Below are positions 1-7,919 of a stretch of 64,000 nucleotides of DNA, piece by piece. Position numbers and translations under genes: made by a program. The stretch is from Sulfitobacter undariae (lineage in GTDB: Bacteria > Pseudomonadota > Alphaproteobacteria > Rhodobacterales > Rhodobacteraceae). The number at the start of each line of letters is the position of its first letter. The first letter of the stretch is position 1. Under the pieces are notes generated by a model. It was not told the DNA's origin and did not search any database. It worked only from the letters and a program-made list of their open reading frames with translations. The DNA lies in contig NZ_JACIEI010000003.1 of NCBI RefSeq assembly GCF_014196805.1, forward strand, positions 62,001-126,000, written 5' to 3'.

Positions 1-387
1 CCAGATTTGGTGGCAGAGCCGCAAACCCCTACGGGGAAATTCACAACTGCGACAGAAGTGAAGCCAATCCTGACTGCGACAAAGGGTAATTGGATTGCCG
101 TGCGCGACTATGGCGGAAATGATTTGCTGTATTTGACACATCTGTGGAGCTGGCGATGCGGGCTTGTCGCGGTTTCGGTGTCGATCAATGACGCGCCGGC
201 GCAAGAGGTGCCGCTGCCAGAGTGTCACACCGAATACGCCACGCCGAATGCGATCCTTGATCAGGACGGGCTGCCCTATCTGACATTCCCGCAGGGGAGC
301 ATTGAAAATGTAACTGTGGGCGTCACTTACGACGACTTGACACGTGACAGCGCCAGCTTTGCACGCGGGGACGTGTTTATTCCGTAA
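1..387 (+). CDS. Conserved hypothetical protein, 5' end outside window
   Basis: The frame is open from the first base and ends at TAA 385-387, so the start most likely lies upstream; a TTG at position 7 is the first possible start but has no ribosome-binding site. The visible ~128 residues include a W-x-W-R-C motif, a second cysteine (PECH) and a C-terminal GDVFIP. The look is that of a small periplasmic beta-rich protein with one possible disulfide, and similar proteins are found in rhodobacteria. I do not recognise a function. A hairpin at 443-483 follows. Confidence 0.6.
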   Translation, partial: PDLVAEPQTPTGKFTTATEVKPILTATKGNWIAVRDYGGNDLLYLTHLWSWRCGLVAVSVSINDAPAQEVPLPECHTEYATPNAILDQDGLPYLTFPQGSIENVTVGVTYDDLTRDSASFARGDVFIP

Positions 388-442
388 TATAGGGGTAGGG
401 CGCAACACAGAGGTCTCTTGTGTAAAACCGCAACACATAACC

Positions 443-486
443 AAGCGCCTTTATTTTCCTTTGCAAGAAAAACAAAGGCGCTTTAT
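443..486 (+). terminator. Hairpin after the first gene (weak terminator or leader element)
   Basis: Perfect 10-bp inverted repeat AAGCGCCTTT (443-452) / AAAGGCGCTT (474-483) with a 21-nt loop, followed only by TTAT. It could end the upstream gene, or be the first element of the structured leader that continues to 630. The T tract is short, so termination is uncertain. Confidence 0.4.
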
Positions 487-542
487 CAGACGCGGGTAGG
501 ACCTTGGGTCCCTATCGTAACGCCAACCAAGGAGGGCATCAC

Positions 543-587
543 ATGACCGGTTTCATCGCATCCCTCATGGGGCGGATCACAGCTTAA
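543..587 (+). CDS. 14-codon small ORF with strong ribosome-binding site
   Basis: ATG 543 to TAA 585-587 encodes MTGFIASLMGRITA. An unusually strong Shine-Dalgarno (AAGGAGGG, about 529-536) sits 6 nt before the ATG, which argues that it is translated. It lies between a hairpin region (443-520) and three consecutive mini-hairpins (588-630), upstream of the truncated RtcB-like gene. The arrangement looks like a leader peptide controlling downstream expression, but a free-standing micropeptide is equally possible. No known family recognised. Confidence 0.45.
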   Translation: MTGFIASLMGRITA

Positions 588-630
588 GTCAGATTACTGA
601 CGTAGTGTGATTACACTGGCCATTAGGCCA
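588..630 (+). promoter_or_regulatory. Three tandem mini-hairpins with 4-nt loops
   Basis: Directly after the small ORF stop: GTCAG-ATTA-CTGAC (588-601), AGTGT-GATT-ACACT (604-617) and TGGCC-ATTA-GGCCA (617-630). All stems are perfect 5-bp stems and the loops are nearly identical. No T tract follows, so this is not a standard terminator. Possible RNA-binding-protein site, attenuator or protein-binding DNA repeat; function unknown. Confidence 0.45.
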
Positions 631-661
631 TTTCAAAAATTACGAACATGGGACCATAATA

Positions 662-1120
662 ATGGGCAATCCTGATATGCATGGCCGTTTGTCTGCATCG
701 CAGGCAAACGCGACCGTCACAAAACTATACTCGTCCAAAGCATGGATTGAAGGCCGTGCCGAGGATCAACTCACCCAAGTAAGTTCTTGGGCTGGCGTTT
801 CCGCTGTTGCAGCCTTTCCAGACATACACCCCGGTAAATACGGGCCAGTGGGCTGTACCGTGCTGGCAGATCGCATTTATCCGCAACTGATCGGCAATGA
901 CATTGGCTGCGGCATGTCGCTGTTTCAACTGGACCTGCCTTTGCGCAAGTTAAAGCTGGAAAAGGCTGTACGACGGATCAGAGTTCTGGGCGATCCAGTG
1001 GATACGCCGCAAGAGGATCAAATGAGCGATCAGAACAAACTACACAAAGCTTTGGAGCGGGGGAATCCAGTGCGGCGGTTTGTCGGGGAGCAGTTCAAGG
1101 AGGATACAAAGAAGAAATAG
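662..1120 (+). pseudogene. Truncated RtcB-like RNA ligase (PrfH-coupled type)
   Basis: The 152-residue product matches the N-terminal part of the RtcB family found next to peptide release factor H: SKAWIEGRAEDQL, FPDIHPGKYGPVG and IGNDIGCGM. The family joins RNA 3'-phosphate or 2',3'-cyclic phosphate ends to 5'-OH ends. D-x-G-C-G-M carries conserved metal-binding residues, but full-length members have roughly 370-400 residues and the later metal ligands and the histidine guanylated in catalysis are absent. After about residue 115 the sequence becomes a short basic tail (KEDTKKK) unrelated to the rest. No prfH is adjacent, and no further RtcB-like sequence is seen before the tRNA at 1309. Probably a non-catalytic remnant of a lost prfH-rtcB island. 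Confidence 0.65.
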
Positions 1121-1163
1121 CTTCAATGTCTGAATGGGCAAAAGCACTGTCACGTTAGGTCAC

Positions 1164-1208
1164 GAGGAAAACGCTAGATCCGCGAGTGTGGTAAAAGGCG
1201 TTTTCCTC
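1164..1208. repeat. 11-bp inverted repeat
   Basis: GAGGAAAACGC (1164-1174) and GCGTTTTCCTC (1198-1208) form a perfect 11-bp stem with a 23-nt loop in the gap between the RtcB remnant and tRNA-Tyr. No T tract follows on either strand. No gene is seen in 1121-1308. Confidence 0.35.
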
Positions 1209-1308
1209 AGCGAGGACTCGAGGTCTGGCACGCAGCGTTGAGGGGCATAGGCCCAACGTGAGCTGCACCAAGCAACTCGCGGCCTAATAAAGTACAATTG
1301 TAGACTAG

Positions 1309-1392
1309 TGGTGGGCGACCCTGGAATCGAACCAGGCGTGCGTCTCCGCGAGGGAGTTACAGTCCCCTGCCACACCTTGCGGCCTGTCGCCC
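1309..1392 (-). tRNA. tRNA-Tyr (GTA)
   Basis: Read on the minus strand, the acceptor stem GGGCGAC (1392-1386) pairs with GTCGCCC (1319-1313), followed by discriminator A and an encoded CCA (1311-1309). The anticodon loop carries GTA within ACTGTAACT. A long variable arm (CTCGCGGAGACGC) marks a class II tRNA, and the T-arm GGTTCGATTCC is standard. Total 84 nt including CCA. It is divergent from rlmB, an arrangement common in this group. Confidence 0.95.
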
Positions 1393-1566
1393 ACTGGCGC
1401 CTGAACTACCTGCGGCTATGGGGGGCGTCAACCACTAATTATGCTGTTTCGGCCGGAAATATTACATAAAGGAGAAACCTCTTTTAGAAGCTGTGTCGTG
1501 CAAGGCTTGGCGCGCAGGCTACAAAGGGGTAGACGGGACAAAATTTGCGCGATGTTAGGGGCAGTC

Positions 1567-2343
1567 ATGAAGAAACCTAAGTGGGTTGTTGAAAAAGAGC
1601 AGGGTAAAAAAGCGGATGCGCGTGAGACGCTTTGGCTGTTTGGCTTGCATGCGGTGCGTGATGCGCTGATGAACCCCAAGCGGGTGAAAATCACGATGAT
1701 GGTCACACCCAATGCGTTGGCCAAGTTGGAAGATGCGGTTGCAGCCAGTGGCGTAGAGCCCGAAGTCGTTGATCCGCGCAAATTCCGCCCTCCGATTGAT
1801 CCCGGTTCGGTGCATCAGGGCGTTGTGCTGGAGGTCAAGCCGCTGGACTGGGGCCGTTTGGAAGATGTTTGTATCGGCGCTGTTGCCCCGCGCGTGATCT
1901 TGCTGGACCGAGTGACCGACCCGCATAACGTTGGTGCGATCTTGCGCTCCGCCGAGGTGCTGGGTGCTTCTGCTGTGATCGGCACGCGTCACCATTCCGC
2001 ACCCGAGACAGGTGCGCTGGCCAAAACCGCTTCTGGCGCTTTGGAGCGTCAACCCTATCTGCGTATCCAAAATCTGGCCGACGGTATCATTGCATTGCAA
2101 AAAATGGGCTATCTGGTGCTTGGCCTTGATGGCGACGCCGATCTGACCATCGAGGCGGCTGTGGCGGGTAAACTAGACCGTCCTGTGGCATTGGTACTGG
2201 GCGCCGAAGGGCCGGGACTGCGCGAAAAGACCCGCGAAACGGTTGATGCGCTGGTACGAATTGACGCAGGGGGCGACTTTGGCTCGCTCAACGTCTCAAA
2301 TGCGGCTGCAATCGGCTTATATGCTACGAGAGATCATAGCTAA
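1567..2343 (+). CDS. rlmB: 23S rRNA (guanosine-2'-O-)-methyltransferase, TrmH/SpoU family
   Basis: SPOUT methyltransferase of 258 residues. In the family it uses S-adenosylmethionine to 2'-O-methylate a guanosine of the 23S rRNA peptidyl-transferase region. An N-terminal substrate-binding domain (LFGLHAVRDALMN...) precedes the knotted catalytic domain with motif 1 NVGAILRSAEVLG (about residue 120), motif 2 VLGAEGPGLRE (about 211) and motif 3 GSLNVSNAAAIGLY (about 239). ATG 1567 was chosen because the methyltransferase-like sequence begins there and GGGGC precedes it; the frame is open further upstream (ATG 1441) but that part has no family character. Another TrmH-family 2'-O-methyltransferase specificity is possible. 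Confidence 0.9.
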   Translation: MKKPKWVVEKEQGKKADARETLWLFGLHAVRDALMNPKRVKITMMVTPNALAKLEDAVAASGVEPEVVDPRKFRPPIDPGSVHQGVVLEVKPLDWGRLEDVCIGAVAPRVILLDRVTDPHNVGAILRSAEVLGASAVIGTRHHSAPETGALAKTASGALERQPYLRIQNLADGIIALQKMGYLVLGLDGDADLTIEAAVAGKLDRPVALVLGAEGPGLREKTRETVDALVRIDAGGDFGSLNVSNAAAIGLYATRDHS

Positions 2344-2354
2344 GGAGAGGGGCC

Positions 2355-2660
2355 ATCGCCCATCCAACCAAACTGGCCACTTGCTGTCATTGCGGTACGC
2401 AGACCATGCTGCGCCTTGATGCAGGCCACCACACATTAACCTGTGGTGCCTGCGGTGCGCCGCTGCGCAAGCTCAAGATGATGCCTGTTGCAGCGGCCCC
2501 TGCCAAATGCGGGATCAGCCATCAGGCGGCATCAGGGAAATTGCGCAAACTGCCCAAGGCCAAACGCGCAAAACCCAAAAAGTCGTGCAAAAAGAAAAAG
2601 AGCCTGTTCCGTAAATTCGCGGCAGAAGCTTTTGATCTGGTTGAGGATATCTTTGATTAA
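2355..2660 (+). CDS. Zinc-ribbon small basic protein with probable non-standard start
   Basis: The frame from 2340 to 2660 encodes a four-cysteine zinc ribbon: CHC at 2385-2393, then C-G-A-C about 20 residues later. It is followed by a lysine-rich middle (KRAKPKKSCKKKK) and an acidic C-terminus ending DLVEDIFD. The first cysteine pair lies before the only in-frame ATG (2406), so starting there would destroy the ribbon. No ATG, GTG or TTG exists between the upstream stop (TAG 2337-2339) and the first Cys. AAGGAGAGG at 2342-2350 is placed ideally for ATC 2355; CTG 2373 is the alternative. It begins 12 nt after the rlmB stop and probably shares its transcript. Function unknown; nucleic-acid binding is plausible. 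Confidence 0.6.
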   Translation: MAHPTKLATCCHCGTQTMLRLDAGHHTLTCGACGAPLRKLKMMPVAAAPAKCGISHQAASGKLRKLPKAKRAKPKKSCKKKKSLFRKFAAEAFDLVEDIFD

Positions 2661-2812
2661 CACCTGCGTTTGGGCGGATTTTTGTCCGAGATCTCAGGCC
2701 TGACAGGTATTTCCGCCTTGGGCCTTTTATCCGCAATTGGGGTGCTTATGTATTTTGCAACGGACCGGATTGGAACGCCCGGATCGTGTTTTGTCCCTGT
2801 TCCCACTTTCAA

Positions 2813-2841
2813 CCTCCCGATATAATTCGGGAGGTTTTTTT
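2813..2841 (+). terminator. Rho-independent terminator
   Basis: CCTCCCGA (2813-2820), loop TATAAT, TCGGGAGG (2827-2834), then seven T. A textbook intrinsic terminator closing the rlmB/zinc-ribbon unit before the next gene. Confidence 0.9.
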
Positions 2842-2869
2842 CTGCGCAAGAGGCGGCTAAAGTGGTCTG

Positions 2870-3337
2870 ATGATATACAAAGACAGCTTTCTCAAAGAGA
2901 TTCTGACCCGTACCAAACGGGTCGCCATTGTTGGGGTTTCAGATAATCCTGTGCGCGCCAGCTATTTTGTGGCGCGGTATCTGTCGTTACGGAAGTTCGA
3001 AATTGTGCCCGTAAACCCCAAGCTGGCAGGGCAGACGCTGTTTGGTGCAAAAGTTGTCGCGTCATTGACCGAAATTGAGGGACCTGTGGATATGGTGGAT
3101 ATCTTCCGCCGTTCCGAAGCAGTGCCCGAGATTGTAGAAGGAGCGCTGGCGCAGTTATCTGATTTACGGACGGTATGGATGCAAATCGGGGTGGAAAACC
3201 ACGAAGCGGCAGCCCTATGCGAGGCGCGGGGTGTGGATGTGGTAATGAACCGTTGCCCCAAGATTGAATATCAGCGCCTATTTGGTGAGTTGCGCATGGG
3301 CGGTTTCGCGACAGGTGTGATTTCCAGCAAGCTGTGA
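2870..3337 (+). CDS. CoA-binding domain protein (YccU-like)
   Basis: Single Rossmann-type CoA-binding domain of 155 residues, the usual length for free-standing members. The nucleotide-binding loop is VAIVGVSDNPVRASYFVARYL (residues ~18-38), and FEIVPVNPK and the C-terminal MNRCPKIEYQRL are family hallmarks. The family resembles the CoA-binding lobe of succinyl-CoA synthetase but lacks ligase domains, and its physiological role is not established. It starts 29 nt after the terminator at 2813-2841 and is convergent with hisE. Confidence 0.85.
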   Translation: MIYKDSFLKEILTRTKRVAIVGVSDNPVRASYFVARYLSLRKFEIVPVNPKLAGQTLFGAKVVASLTEIEGPVDMVDIFRRSEAVPEIVEGALAQLSDLRTVWMQIGVENHEAAALCEARGVDVVMNRCPKIEYQRLFGELRMGGFATGVISSKL

Positions 3338-3378
3338 ACTTGTGTCGCCCTTATGCCCCATGGGCAGAGTTACACGAT

Positions 3379-3684
3379 CTAGCGGGACGCTTTCTCTGCA
3401 ATGCCGGAGGTTGACTGGCGGCGGGCAAGTTCGTCTATCACGTCAGTCAGGGGCACGTCGCGGGCGGCCAGCATGACCAGTAAGTGATAGATGACATCCG
3501 CTGCCTCAGAAGTGAGGGCGGCTTTGTCATCTTTGATGGCTTCGATGATCGCTTCAATCGCTTCTTCGCCAAATTTCTCGGCGCATTTTTCAGGACCTTT
3601 GGCCAGCAGTTGCGCCGTCCAGCTAGAGCTTGGATCAGCGGATTTGCGGGCTAGGATCGTGGCGTAGAGATCGTCGAGTGTCAT
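3379..3684 (-). CDS. hisE: Phosphoribosyl-ATP diphosphatase
   Basis: Second step of histidine biosynthesis: hydrolyses phosphoribosyl-ATP to phosphoribosyl-AMP and diphosphate. The all-alpha MazG-like fold carries its metal-binding acidic motifs in [18 protein letters not shown] (about residues 37-54) and [14 protein letters not shown]. 101 residues, typical of a stand-alone HisE; hisI is not next to it. Its start overlaps the hisF stop (ATGA, 3681-3684), so the two are translationally coupled downstream of hisF. Confidence 0.95.
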   Translation of the reverse strand: MTLDDLYATILARKSADPSSSWTAQLLAKGPEKCAEKFGEEAIEAIIEAIKDDKAALTSEAADVIYHLLVMLAARDVPLTDVIDELARRQSTSGIAEKASR

Positions 3685-4442
3685 GTGAGCCTCATCGGGA
3701 TGTCTGCGGCGGCCATGTGGTGTTTGGCCTCTTGAATGGTGAATTCGCCAAAGTGAAAGATCGACGCGGCAAGAACAGCAGATGCGCCCCCTTTTGTCAC
3801 GCCATCGACCAAGTGATCAAGCGTGCCAACACCGCCCGAAGCGATCACGGGCATGTTTACCGCATCGGATATGGCCCGTGTCAGGGGGAGGTTAAAGCCC
3901 TGTTTGGTGCCATCGCGGTCCATGGAGGTGAGCAGGATTTCACCTGCGCCTTTTTTCATCATGGTGATGGCAAACTCGACGGCGTCTATTCCTGTGGGCT
4001 TGCGGCCCCCATGGGTGAAGATTTCCCATTTCCCAGGCGCTACCGTTTTTGCGTCAATCGCAGCGACAATACACTGGCTGCCAAATTGATCAGCGGCCTC
4101 GGCTACGACATCAGGGTTTGCGACCGCAGCAGAGTTGAAACTGACTTTATCAGCCCCAGCAAGCAGAAGGGCACGTACGTCAGCGGCTGTGCGTACACCG
4201 CCACCGACGGTCAGTGGGATATAGCAATGCTCGGCTGTGCGGCGGACCATATCAAACATCGTGCCGCGATTCTCATGGGTGGCATGGATGTCGAGGAAAC
4301 ACAGCTCGTCTGCGCCGGCGGCGTCATAAGCGATGGCAGCATCAACAGGATCACCTGCATCGCGCAGGCCGACAAAGTTAACGCCTTTGACAACGCGCCC
4401 GTCGGCGACATCGAGACAGGGGATGATGCGGGTTTTGAGCAT
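3681..4442 (-). CDS. hisF: Imidazole glycerol phosphate synthase, cyclase subunit
   Basis: TIM barrel of 253 residues that, with ammonia from HisH, converts PRFAR to imidazole glycerol phosphate and AICAR. The catalytic aspartates sit in [14 protein letters not shown] (Asp11 position) and AIDAKTV (about residue 130), and phosphate-binding loops VGGGVR and ASGGVG are present. It lies in the order hisA, hisF, hisE on the minus strand, 79 nt downstream of hisA, with hisE overlapping its stop. The partner hisH is 1.4 kb upstream on the same strand. Confidence 0.97.
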   Translation of the reverse strand: MLKTRIIPCLDVADGRVVKGVNFVGLRDAGDPVDAAIAYDAAGADELCFLDIHATHENRGTMFDMVRRTAEHCYIPLTVGGGVRTAADVRALLLAGADKVSFNSAAVANPDVVAEAADQFGSQCIVAAIDAKTVAPGKWEIFTHGGRKPTGIDAVEFAITMMKKGAGEILLTSMDRDGTKQGFNLPLTRAISDAVNMPVIASGGVGTLDHLVDGVTKGGASAVLAASIFHFGEFTIQEAKHHMAAADIPMRLT

Positions 4443-4521
4443 GAGTATTTTCTACCAACGGGTTGCGGATGGAGCAAGTGAGGGCAGGGCCGAAGGCCCT
4501 ATGAGTTTAGACAACAAAAAA

Positions 4522-5241
4522 TTAGTCGCGCAGAGCCTCTAGCGCCGCTTTCAAATCAATCGCACCATCATACAACGCTCGGCCCGAGATGGCACCGCTG
4601 ATGACGCCTGTTGATTTCAGTGCCGTCAAATCCGCTAGTGAGGAGACACCGCCAGAGGCAATAACGGGAATGTTCACCGCGCGGGCGAGGTCAGCAGTGG
4701 CGTCGATATTCGGGCCGCCCATGGCACCGTCACGCATGATGTCGGTGTAGATGATCGCGGCAACACCTGCGTCTTCAAATGATTTGGCAAGGTCCGTGAC
4801 CATCACATCTGTTTCAGTCGCCCAGCCTTTGGTGGCCACGCGGCCATTACGCGCATCGATTCCTACGGCGACCTGATTTGGGAAGGCGCGGGCGGCTTCG
4901 CGTACCAGATCGGGTTTTTCTACAGCAATCGTGCCGAGGATCACGCGAGCAAGCCCTTTGTCCAGCCACGCCTCAATTGTCGCCATATCACGGATGCCGC
5001 CGCCCAACTGCGCAGGGACTTTGCACTGTTTAAGGATCGCCTCAACAGGAGCGGCGTTCACAGGGGTACCTGCAAATGCGCCATTCAGATCAACCAGATG
5101 CAGCCACGTGCACCCCGCGTCAACAAACTCCTGCGCTTGCGCGGCGGGATCATCGTTGAACACAGTTGAGCGGTCCATATCGCCATGTACAAGGCGCACG
5201 GCTTGGCCGTCTTTCAGGTCAATGGCGGGATAGAGGATCAT
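4522..5241 (-). CDS. hisA: Phosphoribosylformimino-5-aminoimidazole carboxamide ribotide isomerase
   Basis: (beta/alpha)8 barrel catalysing the Amadori rearrangement of ProFAR to PRFAR. Hallmarks are the N-terminal [18 protein letters not shown] with catalytic Asp8, QLGGGIRD, and the second catalytic Asp in [13 protein letters not shown] 5241 is chosen because the family begins directly with [10 protein letters not shown] and AGGAG precedes it; the frame extends 20 codons further but that sequence is not family-like. 239 residues, normal length. Confidence 0.95.
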   Translation of the reverse strand: MILYPAIDLKDGQAVRLVHGDMDRSTVFNDDPAAQAQEFVDAGCTWLHLVDLNGAFAGTPVNAAPVEAILKQCKVPAQLGGGIRDMATIEAWLDKGLARVILGTIAVEKPDLVREAARAFPNQVAVGIDARNGRVATKGWATETDVMVTDLAKSFEDAGVAAIIYTDIMRDGAMGGPNIDATADLARAVNIPVIASGGVSSLADLTALKSTGVISGAISGRALYDGAIDLKAALEALRD

Positions 5242-5390
5242 GGCAGCGGCTCCTGTAGGCTGGTGTTGGTTCGGTTTTGCATGGAACGCGGCAATGTGCA
5301 ACGCGACCTCACGTCAAGCATGCTGAAATAAGCTTGCTGTAATCTGGTTTTGTGACGCAGAGTTTTAATCAGTTTCAGGGAGGAACTGAC

Positions 5391-5774
5391 ATGAGAATAA
5401 TTTTTGGCGCGGCTGTTGCTGTGTTCGGGCTTGCGGGTGTGGCTTTTGCTGATCCGGCTGAGGGGGTCTGGAAGACGCAAGTGGATGATGGGGCCTATGC
5501 CCATGTTAAGGTTTCCGCCTGCGGCGCGGCCTTGTGCGGAACCATAGCGCGAACGTTTAACGACAAAGGCGAATATAAATCCGCCAATATCGGCAAAAAG
5601 CTGGTGTGGGATATGATGCCAGCGGGAGGCGGTGCGTATAAGAACGGTAAGGTCTGGCAGCCATCAACAGGCAAAACCTATCGCTCTAAAATGGCACTAT
5701 CGGGTAGCACGCTCAAAGTCTCAGGATGCGTCGGGCCGATCTGCAAGAAACAAACGTGGAGCCGCGTGAAATAG
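5391..5774 (+). CDS. Secreted DUF2147 protein
   Basis: 127 residues with a clear Sec signal peptide (MRIIFGAAVAVFGLAGVAFA, cleavage after about residue 20). The mature DUF2147 domain begins DPAEGVWKTQVDDG and has paired cysteines in SACGAALCGTI and GCVGPICKKQTW, probably forming disulfides in the periplasm. The family is a small beta-barrel of unknown function, often linked with cell-envelope genes. Start ATG 5391 has AGGGAGG 7 nt upstream. It sits on the opposite strand between hisA and hisH, convergent with hisH through a shared terminator. Confidence 0.88.
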   Translation: MRIIFGAAVAVFGLAGVAFADPAEGVWKTQVDDGAYAHVKVSACGAALCGTIARTFNDKGEYKSANIGKKLVWDMMPAGGGAYKNGKVWQPSTGKTYRSKMALSGSTLKVSGCVGPICKKQTWSRVK

Positions 5775-5799
5775 ACGGTCAGGGTACGTTTCGGTCGTC

Positions 5800-5831
5800 A
5801 AAAGGCGCAAGGTGGCTCCCTTGCGCCTTTT
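5800..5831. terminator. Bidirectional terminator
   Basis: AAAAGGCGCAAGG (5800-5812) and CCTTGCGCCTTTT (5819-5831) form a perfect 13-bp stem with a T run on both strands, between the convergent DUF2147 gene and hisH. Confidence 0.85.
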
Positions 5832-5837
5832 AGATTG

Positions 5838-6476
5838 TTACGGTTTCCACTGTAGGAAGTTGGTGATCATTCGCAGACCAGTCGTCTGGCTTTTCTCTGG
5901 GTGGAACTGCATCCCGATCATATTGTCGCGGCCAATCACTGCGGTCACCTCACTGGCATAGTCCACATGGGCCAGTCGTTGGGCCGGATCAGCAACGGCC
6001 ATGTGATAGCTGTGCACAAAATACGTGTGATCGCCTGTTTTAATCCCGTCAAATACGGGGTGGGGCGCATCGAGCACCAGATCGTTCCAGCCCATATGCG
6101 GCACTTTGAGGGTTGGGTCAGTAGGGGTGATCCGCGTGACTTCACCGCTGACCCAATCAAGGCCTTTGGTGTCCTCATATTCGCGGCCCCAAGTGGCCAT
6201 CAACTGCATCCCCACACAAATCCCGAGGAACGGGCGACCTTTTTGTTCAACCGCTTCGATCATGGCCGAATAGATACCGCTGCGGCCTTTGAGGGCGGCC
6301 ATGCAGGCAGGGAACGCGCCATCACCGGGCAGCACGATGCGGTCTGCACGGGCGATGACATCTGCATCGGCGGTGACAATCACCTCGCCTGCATTGGCCT
6401 CACGGGCCATGCGTTCAAACGCTTTGTGGGCCGAGTGTAAATTGCCGCTTTCATAATCGATGATCGCTGTGAGCAT
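5838..6476 (-). CDS. hisH: Imidazole glycerol phosphate synthase, glutamine amidotransferase subunit
   Basis: Class I glutamine amidotransferase of 212 residues that supplies ammonia to HisF. The nucleophile elbow is LGICVGMQLM (Cys about 85), and the His and Glu of the triad are in GMQFHPEKSQ near the C-terminus. The N-terminal DYESGNLHS and GDGAFPACM are typical. Its ATG overlaps the hisB stop (TAATG, 6474-6478), so hisB-hisH is a coupled pair. Downstream is the bidirectional terminator. Confidence 0.97.
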   Translation of the reverse strand: MLTAIIDYESGNLHSAHKAFERMAREANAGEVIVTADADVIARADRIVLPGDGAFPACMAALKGRSGIYSAMIEAVEQKGRPFLGICVGMQLMATWGREYEDTKGLDWVSGEVTRITPTDPTLKVPHMGWNDLVLDAPHPVFDGIKTGDHTYFVHSYHMAVADPAQRLAHVDYASEVTAVIGRDNMIGMQFHPEKSQTTGLRMITNFLQWKP

Positions 6477-7063
6477 TATAGCATGCCTTTGGTGGACGGG
6501 ATCGCATCCGCTTTGCGCGGATCGGTTTCCAACGCGTCGCGCAACGCGCGTGCGACAGCCTTAAAGGCAGCCTCGGCGATGTGGTGGCTGTTGATACCGT
6601 GAAGCTGATCGACGTGCAGGGTGATGCCGCCATGTGTGGCGAAAGCTTGGAAAAACTCGCGCACCAGCTCGGTATCAAAGGTGCCGATTTTTGCGGTGGG
6701 CAGATTAACATTCCAAACAAGAAAAGGCCGTGCAGACAGATCAAGCGCGGCACGCACCAGCGCATCATCCATCGGCAGCAAGCAGGCACCATAACGCACG
6801 ATGCCGCGTTTATCGCCCACGGCCTGTGTCAGGGCTTGGCCCAATGCGATGCCTACGTCTTCGACGGTGTGGTGATCATCAATGTGTAGGTCACCTGTGC
6901 AGCGCACGGTCATATCGATCAGCGCGTGGCGCGACAGTTGGTCCAGCATGTGGTCAAAGAAACCCACGCCTGTTTTGTTGTCATAAACGCCTGTACCATC
7001 GAGATTAATCTCGACCTCAATATTGGTTTCGGCGGTGGTGCGGGTGATCTTGGCCTTGCGCAT
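6476..7063 (-). CDS. hisB: Imidazoleglycerol-phosphate dehydratase
   Basis: Sixth-step enzyme of histidine synthesis, dehydrating IGP to imidazole acetol phosphate in the cytoplasm; forms a Mn-dependent 24-mer in known members. The metal-binding His motifs appear in internal duplication: [44 protein letters not shown] 7063 is chosen because GGAGG lies 6 nt upstream and the family starts [10 protein letters not shown]. It is the monofunctional 195-residue form, without the phosphatase domain found in enterobacteria. Confidence 0.96.
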   Translation of the reverse strand: MRKAKITRTTAETNIEVEINLDGTGVYDNKTGVGFFDHMLDQLSRHALIDMTVRCTGDLHIDDHHTVEDVGIALGQALTQAVGDKRGIVRYGACLLPMDDALVRAALDLSARPFLVWNVNLPTAKIGTFDTELVREFFQAFATHGGITLHVDQLHGINSHHIAEAAFKAVARALRDALETDPRKADAIPSTKGML

Positions 7064-7189
7064 GAGGGGCCTCCGTTGACGCGTTTGTGTCCTTATAGCA
7101 GCCCTCTGGCCCACGCCAAGGGTTGATGAGGGATTGCGGGTTTTGCTGCTTCGTGCCAGCTTGGGTACGACAAATCAGGAGCCACCGCC

Positions 7190-7429
7190 GTGAGCACATG
7201 TGTATTCATTCAGATCCGTTGCCGTCCCGGCACCACGTATAGCGTTGCAGAAGCCATTGCGCTGCGCGAAATCCACTCAGAACTCTATTCCACCTCTGGG
7301 GATTTTGACCTGATGATGAAGGTCTATATCCCCACGGATGCGGATGTTGGCGTCTATATCAACGACAACCTGCTGGATATCGACGGGATTGAACGTTCGC
7401 TAACCACCATGACATTCAAGGTATTTTGA
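7190..7429 (+). CDS. Stand-alone Lrp/AsnC ligand-binding (RAM) domain protein
   Basis: 79 residues matching only the C-terminal effector-binding alpha/beta domain of Lrp/AsnC regulators: TTYSVAEAIALREIHSELYSTSGDFDLMMKV, ending TTMTFKVF. There is no DNA-binding helix-turn-helix. Such free RAM domains bind amino acids or modulate full-length Lrp proteins; the ligand here is unknown. Start is GTG 7190 with AGGAG upstream. Its TGA overlaps the ATG of the next gene (TGATG), so the two are coupled. Confidence 0.85.
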   Translation: MSTCVFIQIRCRPGTTYSVAEAIALREIHSELYSTSGDFDLMMKVYIPTDADVGVYINDNLLDIDGIERSLTTMTFKVF

Positions 7430-7761
7430 TGCGGGCTTTGGTATGTGTGCTGGTTTTGATGGCTGGCAATGCCTCGGCGGCGCAACGCGTCTATGAGGGC
7501 GACGAGGCCGCAGCGCTGCGTTGTGCCAATATGATGGCACTGACAGGGGTGACGTTGAACCGTGCAGGGCTGATGCCAGACGCGGAAAAAAATGTGTTGG
7601 TGGGAATATCGGCTCTGATCCTTGATCGCCATGTCAGCGGCAATTGGAACGAGAAGAAACGCGCCATGGAAGCAATGCGCGATCGCCGCGATATTGATGC
7701 GACGCTGGAAGACTACCAGCGCAATGCGCCGATCTGTCTGGCGCGGTTTCCGATTAACTGA
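7429..7761 (+). CDS. Small secreted hypothetical protein
   Basis: 110 residues with a signal peptide (MRALVCVLVLMAGNASA, cleavage about residue 17-18). The mature part has two cysteines (LRCANMM and PICLARF) that may form a disulfide, and is mostly helical and charged (NWNEKKRAMEAMRDRRDIDATLEDYQ). Conserved-looking in roseobacters but with no assigned function that I know. ATG 7429 overlaps the stop of the RAM-domain gene. Confidence 0.75.
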   Translation: MRALVCVLVLMAGNASAAQRVYEGDEAAALRCANMMALTGVTLNRAGLMPDAEKNVLVGISALILDRHVSGNWNEKKRAMEAMRDRRDIDATLEDYQRNAPICLARFPIN

Positions 7762-7854
7762 ATTTTACGGTCATTGTGTAGCGGGTTTTCTGAGGGCGCG
7801 TCTTGCGCCTTCAGTGCAAGCCGTGATTTGAATGTTTAATGAAAACAGGTTCCT

Positions 7855-7885
7855 AAAACGACGAAGGGCCGCCCGAGGGCGACCC
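7855..7885 (-). terminator. Terminator of tRNA-Gly copy 1
   Basis: On the minus strand downstream of the tRNA: GGGTCGCCC-TC-GGGCGGCCC, then TTCGTCGTTTT. The stem has one G-U pair. A sequence-diverged version with preserved pairing follows the second tRNA-Gly (9894-9925), so the structure is under selection. Confidence 0.7.
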
Positions 7886-7919
7886 TATCGATTACCATCC
7901 GGGGTAGGGACGGTCTAAC

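Noticed and set aside
3630..4481. 283-codon open frame antisense to hisF
   Set aside because: Shadow of hisF and hisE; no motif or start signal.
4486..4500. AGGGCC-GAA-GGCCCT hairpin between hisA and hisF
   Set aside because: Six-bp stem without a T tract; too weak to call a terminator inside a his operon.
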